Source of the DNA: Bacteriovoracaceae bacterium | GTDB taxonomy: Bacteria > Bdellovibrionota > Bacteriovoracia > Bacteriovoracales > Bacteriovoracaceae | Assembly: GCA_023701435.1 (NCBI GenBank) | Contig: JAMPXB010000016.1 | Span: 16,238-80,237 of the forward strand | Direction: 5' to 3' | DNA length: 64,000 bases | Shown here: positions 16,804 through 25,267 of the stretch, in pieces | Position numbering within the stretch: the stretch's first letter is position 1 | Layout: each line of letters begins with the position of its first letter | Notes under the pieces: generated by a model | Told to the model about the DNA's origin: nothing | Seen by the model: the letters and a program-made list of their open reading frames with translations, nothing else | The model's database searches: none | Translations under genes and position numbers: made by a program

Positions 16804-18399
16804 TCATTTCTTCTCTGTAGTACTTTCCAGCTTGCCCCAGCCAGATCTGCGGTAGCGGTTAGAAATAATATCAAAAATAGGTGTTTCAGGGGCATTGCTA
16901 ACATCGGCCTTGCTGATGGCCTGTTCGGCAAAACTGATGACCTCTGTCCCGCCGCTCTCAGCTTCGGCCTGGCCTGGAATAGGGAAGCTGAAATCCGGTT
17001 CGTCGGATGAGGCAGACGAATCGCTACCGCCGCCTTTTTTATAATTAACTCTAATAGTATCGGCTAATTTATTCTTCATGGAATCAGGGAGTTTACTGAT
17101 GGCCGCGGAACTAAGAGAAGGTTCTTTAATGCCGCCTTTATAAGCAGAGTTCGAGGCAGCCGCGACATTGGCCAGTTCGCCCGGAACATATTCCTTAAGC
17201 GCGTCGGCCATTTTCGCTTGTTCCACTGTCAGGTTTGGTTTTGGTATCGACTTCGTATCAAGTTTGCCCTTCACTTTTTTGGCCATCGCTCCAGCGGCTG
17301 ATGTCAGAGCGGCAACCTTACCCTCATCAAATTCACCACTATTTAAAAGATCAAAGCCTTTATTGGCCTGGTTCATGAAGTTGTTGGCCATGGCAAATTT
17401 AGGGTTATAGGTCTTGAGATTGCCTTTTAAGCAAGTATTGGTTTCTTTGCACTTGCACTCTTTGTCGTATTGAATCTTGTTGTTGGATACAGCTCCACAT
17501 CCGATGGCCACCTTAGGTGTCTCAAAGTTCCCTTTATTGAGAACACAAACTTCCTGATACTCAGCAGGGTATCTTTCTTTAGAAGTGGCTTCGCTACAAA
17601 AACATGATGTTTTAGTCCAAGGGTTACATTCACCGGCCTTCGGAATGGAATCCATCACCAGTTGAACTTTTTTGGCAGCATCGTCGTGCTTCTTAGCTTT
17701 TTTAATATAAAGGGCCATGAGAGTGGTAGCACCACCTAATTTTGCCCAGTACTTCCAATCCAGGGCGATCTTTCCGGTGAAGGCCATAGCGCCATAACAG
17801 GCAGCAACACTTCCGTAGATCCCCGACTGCCAAGTGGCCGTGGTTTTACGGGCCTTGTGAGTCTCTTTTAAATTAACGAGGGACTGAAGTTGGACATCAT
17901 TGACCTTGGCCGTTTTTTCTTGGGCCTTCTTTTGAAGGCCATCCTGAATAAAGCCGCCCACTGTTTCATAGGCCATGGCAACCATCATACAGTAATCTGT
18001 TTGATCTTCGTCTTTAGCGGCCTTGTCGGCGTCCGCACCTTTCTCGGCACCCTTGGCCGCTTCATCTTTACCGGGCAGATTGGAACCTTCAGGAGCTGGT
18101 TTCTTAGTAAACTTCGGAATCATCCCTCCGCCCCCGGTCATCATTCCCATGAGGGCATAGGCCTTTCCGATCATCATCTCCAGGGGAAATCCTTCTTCTT
18201 CTGATTTACAATCATCTACCTTGGCACAGCCTTCTTTGATGACTCTGTCTTTGATCCCCCCATGCTCAAAATTCTTGGCGGCGTCCATCTGTTTATCAGT
18301 CATGTTGGTAGGAGTTTCAAAGGAAGCATCGAGCGATTGACCGACAACCAATGAGGGTACTGCTAAAAGAGTCAGGAGAAGGAGAATTGTTTTTTTCAT
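16804..18399 (-). CDS. Cys-rich exported protein with internal hydrophobic segments
   Basis: A 531-residue protein with a signal peptide (MKKTILLLLTLLAVPSLVVG). The order is: a Cys pair (GCAKVDDC), a Gly/Met-rich segment, an Ala/Lys/Asp-rich low-complexity stretch (about 110-135), two hydrophobic segments (about 195-235) that could span a membrane, then a cysteine cluster (about 265-335: ECNPW, SCFCSE, GCGAVS, ECKCKE, TCLKG). The C-terminal half is Ala/Lys-rich and the tail Ser/Asp/Glu-rich. The cysteines suggest several disulfides in the periplasm. I do not recognise the family. It is single-gene, with its own 180-base upstream region. Confidence 0.65.
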   Translation of the reverse strand: MKKTILLLLTLLAVPSLVVGQSLDASFETPTNMTDKQMDAAKNFEHGGIKDRVIKEGCAKVDDCKSEEEGFPLEMMIGKAYALMGMMTGGGGMIPKFTKKPAPEGSNLPGKDEAAKGAEKGADADKAAKDEDQTDYCMMVAMAYETVGGFIQDGLQKKAQEKTAKVNDVQLQSLVNLKETHKARKTTATWQSGIYGSVAACYGAMAFTGKIALDWKYWAKLGGATTLMALYIKKAKKHDDAAKKVQLVMDSIPKAGECNPWTKTSCFCSEATSKERYPAEYQEVCVLNKGNFETPKVAIGCGAVSNNKIQYDKECKCKETNTCLKGNLKTYNPKFAMANNFMNQANKGFDLLNSGEFDEGKVAALTSAAGAMAKKVKGKLDTKSIPKPNLTVEQAKMADALKEYVPGELANVAAASNSAYKGGIKEPSLSSAAISKLPDSMKNKLADTIRVNYKKGGGSDSSASSDEPDFSFPIPGQAEAESGGTEVISFAEQAISKADVSNAPETPIFDIISNRYRRSGWGKLESTTEKK

Positions 18400-18551
18400 A
18401 ATTAAGCCTTGGATTTTCTTATTTTATCATGCTCTGGGAGACCTCCAAGGGAGTGAAATCTTACCTAGCCCTATAGTGATGTTATTTCAATACCTTACGA
18501 CGGAAGGAGGGAACCTGCTCATCCTCAGGGATTGCAACAAATTTTTATCGT

Positions 18552-18582
18552 TTGACGGGTATCAAGGGGATAAGTAACTTAT
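18552..18582 (+). promoter_or_regulatory. Promoter with palindromic operator for the DtxR-like gene
   Basis: TTGACG (18552-18557), a 17-nt spacer and TAACTT (18575-18580) stand 6 nt before the ATG at 18587, predicting a leaderless transcript. The perfect palindrome ATAAGT-A-ACTTAT (18570-18582) overlaps the -10. Since the gene encodes a DtxR-type repressor, autoregulation is the natural reading (inference). Confidence 0.5.
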
Positions 18583-18586
18583 AGGC

Positions 18587-19108
18587 ATGTCAGAAAAAAA
18601 GACCGCCGTCCAGCATACACACGATAATGATCTTACTCATTCAATGGTTCACTATTTATTAGCGATCCATAAATTGAAAGAAGCCAAGGGCTATGCCCGG
18701 GTTACCGATATTGCTCATGAAATGGGTCTTACTAAGGGATCAGTTTCAACTGCACTGACTAACCTAAAAAAGCGTGAACTGGTCCTGGAAGATGAAAGTA
18801 AGTTTTTATCTCTTTCTCCAAGTGGCCACGAAGCTGTTCACGGAATTCTTTCATCCAGAACTCTTCTCTACTATTTTCTAAAAGATATTATTGGAGTGAA
18901 CGAAGAAGTTGCCCACAAGGACTCATGTCTGATGGAGCACTTAATGAGTACTGAAACTCGTGAGAAGTTTTTCAATTTTATGAAGGCCCTCACGAACGAT
19001 GACTTTAAAAATAATCATTTCACAACATCTTTTGACTTCTCTCAATTCGAGCATCAACACGATTTTGAAGAAATCCAGAAGGGTGATACTTACCTTAAAA
19101 CTGAATGA
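18587..19108 (+). CDS. DtxR/MntR-like metal-dependent transcriptional regulator
   Basis: A 173-residue cytoplasmic regulator. Residues about 15-80 form the DtxR-type winged helix: HSMVHYLLAIHKLKE, then RVTDIAHEMGLTKGSVSTALTNLKKRELV, the recognition helix being TKGSVSTALTNL. The following helix LSPSGHEAVHGILSSRTLLYYFL and the HKDSCLMEHLMS segment match the dimerisation/metal-binding region, with candidate ligands Cys, Glu and His in DSCLMEH. The C-terminal tail is His/Glu rich and the N-terminus carries HTHD. The SH3 domain of the long DtxR form is absent. Its stop overlaps the start of the permease gene (ATGA), so that transporter is likely part of its regulon. Confidence 0.8.
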   Translation: MSEKKTAVQHTHDNDLTHSMVHYLLAIHKLKEAKGYARVTDIAHEMGLTKGSVSTALTNLKKRELVLEDESKFLSLSPSGHEAVHGILSSRTLLYYFLKDIIGVNEEVAHKDSCLMEHLMSTETREKFFNFMKALTNDDFKNNHFTTSFDFSQFEHQHDFEEIQKGDTYLKTE

Positions 19109-20325
19109 AAATAATTGAGCTTCTCAAAAGTGATGACCCTCGCTATAAGGGTCATCTGTGGTTCTTTCTTTGGGCCTATTTCTTTGTTCTTTTCAGCTAC
19201 CCTTTAGTCCGAGCAGCATCTACCACCATGTTTTTTGAAGAGTTTGGAGCGAAATCTTCTCCTCTTGCCTGGCTATGGACCGTTCTCTTTTTATCCCTTT
19301 CTATTCTGGTTTTTAACAAATATCAGGCCCGTCATTCGGTTCAAAAAGTTTTTCTTTGGGGGTCAGTTCTCTCAACAACCTTATTAGGATTGGGGACTCT
19401 GGGCTTTTTGTTTCAAATTAAATATCTGACCTTCGTTTCATTTATCTGGAAAGAAATCTACATCGTCCTGCAGGTTCATTTGCTGCTGGCCTATGCTAAT
19501 AATTATTTTCATAAAAATGAGTTTAAATTAATTGTCGGACCAGTTGGGGCCGCGGGCAGTATTGGCGGTATATTCGGAGGAGTCCTCACGAGCTACATCA
19601 GTCAAAGATGGGGAACCAGTACGGTGGCATGGTTTTCACTGGCCTTTGTCCTGATCCCAGCGCTGCTGTTTCTTCGTACGCCTAATCTAATTAGTGCCGA
19701 ACAGAAGAAAAAAAAGTCTTCTCCCCTTGAAACTTTGGAAGGAAAAGGTCTTAAAAGTTACATCCTGCATATCGCACTGATTGTGATGCTTTCCCAGTTC
19801 GTCATCAACATTGCCGACTTTAAATTTAATATAGCTTTTGAAGAGAGCATTAAGTTTGTCGATGAACGGACCGCCTATCTGGGGCATGTCTACACCTGGA
19901 CCAATCTTCTGACCTTCATTTTACAGTTTATTTGTTTACCCCTGATTCTGCCGCGAATTTCAGAGAGAGCGCTCCATCTTTTTATTCCTGCGAGCTATAT
20001 TCTGGCGACCCTGGGTCTGATCATGGTTTCAGGCAATTTGTTGCTGCCTCTGGCAGTTTTCTATATTTATCTGAAAGCTTCTGATTACTCCTTATTTAGC
20101 GGGGGCAAGGAGCTCCTTTATCAGCCTTTGAAACCCGAACAAAAATATGGCGCTAAATATCTCACTGATATGCTCGTGTATAGGGCATCTAAGGCCTTGA
20201 TTGCTGCGGTCTTGATTTATCTGCAATCCTCTTTCATCCTTAATATGATGATGATCATATTCCTGCTTTTATGGCTGGTCCTGGTCGTTAGAATTTTCGG
20301 AATTCACCGTAGATTATTCAATTGA
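19105..20325 (+). CDS. Multipass permease, distantly like NTT/MFS nucleotide transporters
   Basis: A 406-residue integral membrane protein with about 10-12 hydrophobic segments. The layout is MFS-like, with a GAAGSIGGIFGG glycine-rich helix (about 150-162). The C-terminal motif KYGAKYLTDMLVYRASKAL (about 350-368) resembles the 'KYKAK-x-x-D-x-x-VYR' signature of NTT-type ATP/ADP or nucleotide transporters. The other expected NTT features are weak, so the assignment is tentative; a siderophore or metal-related exporter is possible because the gene overlaps a DtxR-like regulator (ATGA). The M3 oligopeptidase follows after 7 nt, so all three may share a transcript. Nucleotide uptake would suit a predator growing inside prey, but this is inference. 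Confidence 0.55.
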   Translation: MKIIELLKSDDPRYKGHLWFFLWAYFFVLFSYPLVRAASTTMFFEEFGAKSSPLAWLWTVLFLSLSILVFNKYQARHSVQKVFLWGSVLSTTLLGLGTLGFLFQIKYLTFVSFIWKEIYIVLQVHLLLAYANNYFHKNEFKLIVGPVGAAGSIGGIFGGVLTSYISQRWGTSTVAWFSLAFVLIPALLFLRTPNLISAEQKKKKSSPLETLEGKGLKSYILHIALIVMLSQFVINIADFKFNIAFEESIKFVDERTAYLGHVYTWTNLLTFILQFICLPLILPRISERALHLFIPASYILATLGLIMVSGNLLLPLAVFYIYLKASDYSLFSGGKELLYQPLKPEQKYGAKYLTDMLVYRASKALIAAVLIYLQSSFILNMMMIIFLLLWLVLVVRIFGIHRRLFN

Positions 20326-20332
20326 GGACGTT

Positions 20333-22363
20333 ATGCAAAACCCACTTCTTGTTAAACCAACCGCCAGTCATGGTGCTTATCCTTTTGATAAAATTCAACC
20401 GTCGCACTTCCTTCCGGCCTTAAAGACCGCCATTGATTCGGCCAAAGGTAAACTTGAAACTTTTAAACAAGATCCAAGAACCGACTTTCAACATGTGATT
20501 GTTGAGAAGGGTGATATCACAGAAGAAGTTGATTACATCGCCGGTATCTTCTTCAATCTTCATTCTGCGGAATGCACAGAAGAACTTGAAAAGATCTCGC
20601 CGGAAATGTCAGAACAACTCACTCGTTTTGGAAACGATATTTCCCTCGATCCTCAAATCTTTGCCAAGGTAAAAGCTTGTCATGACACTCGATTTGATCA
20701 GAAGCTTAATAAAGAAGAACTGACGATCATTGAGAAGACCTATAAATCCTTTGTTCGAAATGGGGCCCTGCTGGCCGATAGTGAGAAAGATCGCATGCGC
20801 GAACTCGATGAGAAGTTAGCGAAGCTCACTCTGGCTTTTTCCCAGAATGTCCTGAAGGCCACCAATGATTACCTCATGGAGATTACAGATAAGGCCGATC
20901 TCGAAGGACTGCCTGAAGGGGTGATCGAGGCAGCCGCAGAATTAGCGGAGAAAAAAGGCAAGCCGGGATGCTGGTGCTTTAGTCTTGATGTTCCTTCAAT
21001 GCTGCCATTTATGACTTATTCAAAACGTCGTGATTTGCGCAAAAAACTTCTGACTGCCAGTTCCTCAAAAACCTATAGCACTCAATACGATAATCAGGAA
21101 AATCTCAAAGAAATCCTTAAGCTTCGAACTGAGCGTGCCAAAATTCTTGGTTTTAACACTCATGCCGACTATGTTTTGGAAGAACGTATGGCCATGTCTC
21201 CTAAGAAGGTGATGGATTTCCTGGAAGAACTTCTTTCCAAGGCCAAGCCTCACGCCGAAAAGGACATTAGTCGTTTAAAAAAACTGGCGCAGGAGCTTGA
21301 TGGCATCACTGATCTTCAATCTTATGATACCGCCTATTATTCTGAAATTTTAAAGAAGCGTGAGCTGGACATGGACGATGAAATGCTTCGTCCTTATTTT
21401 AAACTCGAGAACGTGGTCGACGGTATTTTTAAAGTCGCTAATTTGCTCTATGGCATAAGCTTTAAGGAAGTATTCAATCTTCCTAAGTATCACGAGGATG
21501 TCCGCACTTTTGAGGTCTACGACGAGCAATCAAATTCATTCGTCGGTCTTTTCTATACAGACTTTTTTCCTCGCGCAACCAAACGAGGCGGCGCCTGGAT
21601 GTCCGGGGTAAAAGAGCAGGGGATGTATAATGGACAAATAGAGCGTCCACATATCATGATCGTTTGTAATTTCACCAAGCCCACTAAGACCAAGCCGTCA
21701 CTTCTTACACTAGACGAAGTGCTCACACTTTATCATGAATTCGGTCATGCCCTTCATGGCCTTCTGTCTAATGTTAAATACCGTGATCTCTCAGGCACCA
21801 ATGTTTATTGGGATTTTGTAGAGCTGCCTTCTCAAATTATGGAGAATTGGGTTCTTGAAAAAGAATGCCTCGATCTATTTGCTGTTCATTATGAAACAGG
21901 TGAAAAGATTCCGGCCGAACTCGTGCAAAAGATTAAAGCGAGCGGAAAATTTCTGGAAGGTCTTGCGACCATGAGACAGCTTTCTTTTGCCTTTCTGGAT
22001 ATGGCCTACCATACCAGCGATCCACAGAGCATCAAGGACATTGGTGAGTTTGAAACCAAGACGATCGAAAAAACAACTCTACTGCCAAAGATCCCCGGAA
22101 CCAGTATTTCGACTTCCTTCTCACATATTTTTGCCGGTGGATATTCTGCTGGATACTACTCGTATAAATGGGCCGAAGTCCTGGATGCAGATGCTTTTGA
22201 GTTTTTCCAAACCTCTGGGATTTTTAACCGCGATGTTGCCAGGAAGTTCCGGGAGTTTATCCTTGAAAAAGGGGGGACTGAGCACCCGATGGAACTCTAT
22301 AAAAAGTTCAGAGGCCAGGAGCCGGATGTTGGTGCCTTGCTGAGAAGGGCAGGACTCCATTAA
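20333..22363 (+). CDS. M3-family oligopeptidase (OpdA/Dcp type)
   Basis: A cytoplasmic zinc metallopeptidase that degrades short peptides. The 676-residue protein has the thimet-oligopeptidase motif YHEFGHALH (467-475; zinc ligands H468 and H472, catalytic E469). A downstream Glu in WDFVELPSQIMEN (about 497-504) supplies the third ligand, and the Gly/Tyr-rich GGYSAGYYSYKWAEV lies near the C-terminus. There is no signal peptide. Length matches OpdA and Dcp; sequence alone does not separate an oligopeptidase from a dipeptidyl carboxypeptidase. GAGGACG precedes the ATG. In this window it would complete peptide use together with the oligopeptide importer. Confidence 0.95.
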   Translation: MQNPLLVKPTASHGAYPFDKIQPSHFLPALKTAIDSAKGKLETFKQDPRTDFQHVIVEKGDITEEVDYIAGIFFNLHSAECTEELEKISPEMSEQLTRFGNDISLDPQIFAKVKACHDTRFDQKLNKEELTIIEKTYKSFVRNGALLADSEKDRMRELDEKLAKLTLAFSQNVLKATNDYLMEITDKADLEGLPEGVIEAAAELAEKKGKPGCWCFSLDVPSMLPFMTYSKRRDLRKKLLTASSSKTYSTQYDNQENLKEILKLRTERAKILGFNTHADYVLEERMAMSPKKVMDFLEELLSKAKPHAEKDISRLKKLAQELDGITDLQSYDTAYYSEILKKRELDMDDEMLRPYFKLENVVDGIFKVANLLYGISFKEVFNLPKYHEDVRTFEVYDEQSNSFVGLFYTDFFPRATKRGGAWMSGVKEQGMYNGQIERPHIMIVCNFTKPTKTKPSLLTLDEVLTLYHEFGHALHGLLSNVKYRDLSGTNVYWDFVELPSQIMENWVLEKECLDLFAVHYETGEKIPAELVQKIKASGKFLEGLATMRQLSFAFLDMAYHTSDPQSIKDIGEFETKTIEKTTLLPKIPGTSISTSFSHIFAGGYSAGYYSYKWAEVLDADAFEFFQTSGIFNRDVARKFREFILEKGGTEHPMELYKKFRGQEPDVGALLRRAGLH

Positions 22364-22442
22364 AATTGAGTTTATCTAAAGGGATATTAAGTTTACTCAT
22401 AGCTCAATCAGAGTTAGTTTTCGAATTCTTATGAGGTGTGCA

Positions 22443-24503
22443 ATGCATGATAAATTCGAGCGCTATCACTCTGCCTTGAGTTGGTTTGCAAAAAATCCTG
22501 AAATTTATCGGACGGGCCGCTATCAGGCCTTGGAAATAATCTGCAACAAAATTGCGGAAGTTATGCGCATTGATCGTGTTGGAATCTGGTTTTATACCAT
22601 CGATAAAGAAGCGATGTATGAAGAGCTGACCTATCTTGTCGATCGGCCCAATTCTCAAGGTACGATCCTTAAGAAAAGCGATATCCCGACTTATTTTCAG
22701 CACCTTCTGGAAGAGCGGGTCATCTCCTGTGAAAACACATTTGAATGCCCGGCGACTTATGAACTCGTTGATAGCTATATGCGCCCCCTTGATGTTCGTT
22801 CGCTCTTGGATGCCCCTATTTTCTCTGATGGAGAAATGATCGGTATCCTCTGCTGTGAAAAAGAACAAACATCAATGTATTGGGACAGCCAGGATAAAAA
22901 TTTTGCTGCCAGTTGCTCGGATTTTATTGGTCGAATTATTGAAGGTGAAAAGCGCCATACTTATGAAAAAGAACTGCGCCACCGGATTAACTATCTCGAA
23001 AACGATTTAAAACGCAAACTAGACGATCTTAATGAAGCCAAACTGAGTCTCGATCTCGCCTTAGAAGGGGCGCAAGTAGGAAAATGGGAACTGGATGTCG
23101 TTCACAACAAGGTTTCAATGAATAAAACCTGGTATACCAAACTAGGTTATCATTACAACGAGCTACCTCAGGACATGACGACCTTTAAGAAAGTTCTGCA
23201 TCCAGAGGATGCGGAACGTGTTTTTGAAGAAATTGATCGTCACATAAGAGGCGAAACTATTTTTTACGAATGCCGTTACCGAATGATTACCAAAAGTGGT
23301 GATATCCAGTGGTGTCTGGACCGTGGCTGCATTATTCAGCGAAATAGTAGCGGCGATCCTCAAAGACTTATTGGAATCAATGTTAACGTCACTCCCATTT
23401 TAAAGTGGGAACAAAGTCTTATTATTTCTGAGCAACAACTTAAATCAATGATTCAGTCTTTGCCGGCACCTGTTGCCATGTTTGATAAGGATTTTAATTA
23501 CCTCGCCTTTAGTTCCCGTTGGCTGGAGGAATGGAAAAATTACAGCAAGGCCAAGGAGGGTGAGAATGTACGTCTCAGTTTCAGACCTGAATGGATTGCC
23601 GCAATGGAAGAGGCCAAGAAGGGAAAAATTCTGAGCCGTGATGAGGAACTGGTGGAGTTCATGTCCGGTGACGAGCTTTGGCTAAGGTGGACCATCCAGC
23701 CTTGGAGAAATGTGAATCAGGAAGTTGGCGGCGTCATCATCATGGCCGAAAATATTACCGGCCGTAAAGAAGCCGAAATCAGGCTTACTCAAACTTCCAA
23801 ACTATCTGCCTTAGGTGAGATGGCCGGCGGGATTGCTCACGAAATTAACAACCCTTTGAGTATTATCAAGGGTTATATTGATCTCCTAAGACGGCATTCA
23901 TCCCGAAGATCTTTAAGTCCGGAACTTCTGTTGCAATATATTGATAAGATGGATGGAACGGTGGCGCGGATTTCAAGAATCGTGAACGGGATGAGACGCT
24001 TCTCCCGTGAATCTTCAATGGATGAAAAAGTTAAGTACTCCCTTAATAAAATTGTGGAAGAGACATTGGATATCTGTCAGGAGAGGATTAATAACAATGG
24101 CACCGCCCTGGATGTCGAATATCTGAAAGATGATTCGACTATTCTCTGCCGGCCGGTTGAAATATCGCAAGTCCTTTTGAATTTGATCAACAATTCTTAT
24201 CAGGCGACTTCAAATTATCCTCACCCCTGGATTAAAATTCAAATGGAAGATCTTGGTGATACTTTCAGAGTTAAAATCACTGACTGCGGTGAACGCATAC
24301 CAGGGCACGTCAGACAAAAGCTTTTTCAGCCCTTTTTTACAACGAAAGACATCGGTGTTGGAACAGGTCTTGGTTTAAGTATTTCCCGAGGAATTATCGA
24401 AGAGCATAAGGGGAAGTTGTACTATCAGGAAGAAGCTCCTAATACGACTTTTGTTATAGATCTGCCGAAGCTTGACACGGTAAGTACGCAAATTTCGCAT
24501 TAA
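22443..24503 (+). CDS. GAF-PAS-PAS sensor histidine kinase
   Basis: A 686-residue soluble kinase: GAF domain (about 10-165), coiled coil (about 170-205), PAS/PAC (about 200-325, with NKTWYTKLGY and the LHPEDAERV loop), second PAS (about 335-440), and a HisKA/HATPase transmitter. The phospho-acceptor is H466 in AGGIAHEINNPLS; the N-box is LLNLINNSYQA. The G1 box reads DCGERIP where DxGxGI is usual, a Gly to Arg change that may affect ATP binding. GTGTGLGLS closes the lid. I chose the ATG at 22443 over 22431 because GAGGTG lies 7 nt before it. No response regulator is adjacent. Its last 50 nt overlap the nuclease gene on the other strand. Confidence 0.9.
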   Translation: MHDKFERYHSALSWFAKNPEIYRTGRYQALEIICNKIAEVMRIDRVGIWFYTIDKEAMYEELTYLVDRPNSQGTILKKSDIPTYFQHLLEERVISCENTFECPATYELVDSYMRPLDVRSLLDAPIFSDGEMIGILCCEKEQTSMYWDSQDKNFAASCSDFIGRIIEGEKRHTYEKELRHRINYLENDLKRKLDDLNEAKLSLDLALEGAQVGKWELDVVHNKVSMNKTWYTKLGYHYNELPQDMTTFKKVLHPEDAERVFEEIDRHIRGETIFYECRYRMITKSGDIQWCLDRGCIIQRNSSGDPQRLIGINVNVTPILKWEQSLIISEQQLKSMIQSLPAPVAMFDKDFNYLAFSSRWLEEWKNYSKAKEGENVRLSFRPEWIAAMEEAKKGKILSRDEELVEFMSGDELWLRWTIQPWRNVNQEVGGVIIMAENITGRKEAEIRLTQTSKLSALGEMAGGIAHEINNPLSIIKGYIDLLRRHSSRRSLSPELLLQYIDKMDGTVARISRIVNGMRRFSRESSMDEKVKYSLNKIVEETLDICQERINNNGTALDVEYLKDDSTILCRPVEISQVLLNLINNSYQATSNYPHPWIKIQMEDLGDTFRVKITDCGERIPGHVRQKLFQPFFTTKDIGVGTGLGLSISRGIIEEHKGKLYYQEEAPNTTFVIDLPKLDTVSTQISH

Positions 24504-25200
24504 AGTCCCAGCTTGTTAAATCAGCTTTCTTTTCAACGGTGTCTTCAATGTCATCGCTTAGGAATTGAAAGAAATCAAAACCACTTAAATTTTCAATATG
24601 ATCTATGGTCGTCACATATGAGGCAAGCTCCTTGTAGGGAACATCCGTATGCATCAGAAAGGCAATTCCCTCAAAGGAAGAACCTTGCTGTCTTAGAATA
24701 ATTTTAAAATATTCATCGGGAATAGAGACCTGATTATCTTTTCCAGTAACCGGAAGATTAGGCATGAGGATCGGACCTGTGACAATCCAGATCTTCTTGT
24801 ACTTAAGCGCCCATGACCTCATGAGGTTTTCCAGCTGGCCCCAACGACCTTGATTGAAGGGACCCGGTTGAGGAGTCATATTACTGAAGAAGAACGTATC
24901 CTTCATTGCCTGCGAGGTGAACTTCATATCGCCTGCAGGAACAAGATGTCCGCGATCAAATCCACTGCCTTTGTAATCGTTGGCGGTGGCCGATCCGGTG
25001 GAGACAGAAGGATCAATCCGGAAGCTATTGGAGCGTTTTACGCAATTTTGTAATTTAGAGTGATCCAGTTCATAGGACACCCAATTGGCCACTTCATGAT
25101 CTTCATTATAATTAAGGGTGTAGTACTTATGCTGAATGATCTCTTCTGCGGAAAAAACACTGAGAGTAAAAAAAAAGATTAAAAATTGATATGCCTTCAT
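24454..25200 (-). CDS. Secreted DNA/RNA non-specific endonuclease
   Basis: Exported sugar-nonspecific nuclease of the Serratia/NucA beta-beta-alpha-Me family. With the chosen start the protein has 248 residues: a signal peptide (MKAYQFLIFFFTLSVFSA), then the catalytic DRGH (residues 82-85, general base His) preceded by GSGF, the metal-binding Asn region NMTPQ and QGRWGQLEN (N116 and Glu in this block). Length matches the secreted family members. An in-frame ATG at 25227 would add nine residues; neither start has a proper Shine-Dalgarno. A perfect 14-bp hairpin encloses the start. It is on the same strand as the 5'-nucleotidase, 67 nt downstream, suggesting joint nucleic-acid scavenging. The 3' end overlaps the kinase gene by 50 nt. 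Confidence 0.9.
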   Translation of the reverse strand: MKAYQFLIFFFTLSVFSAEEIIQHKYYTLNYNEDHEVANWVSYELDHSKLQNCVKRSNSFRIDPSVSTGSATANDYKGSGFDRGHLVPAGDMKFTSQAMKDTFFFSNMTPQPGPFNQGRWGQLENLMRSWALKYKKIWIVTGPILMPNLPVTGKDNQVSIPDEYFKIILRQQGSSFEGIAFLMHTDVPYKELASYVTTIDHIENLSGFDFFQFLSDDIEDTVEKKADLTSWDFNAKFAYLPCQASADL

Positions 25201-25227
25201 CCCTAATAGGATAAGGGATGAAGGCAT
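25191..25227 (-). promoter_or_regulatory. Perfect 14-bp hairpin over the nuclease start codon
   Basis: Arms 25191-25204 and 25214-25227 are exact inverted 14-mers with a 9-nt loop. In the minus-strand RNA the stem contains the nuclease ATG at 25200 and is followed five bases later by a T-rich run. It can act as a terminator for the upstream nucleotidase transcript, as a translational silencer, or, as DNA, as an operator. Seen in sequence; role inferred. Confidence 0.6.
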
Positions 25228-25267
25228 AATCTCATAGGAAACTTTTCACAAACGAATTAGATCAGTT

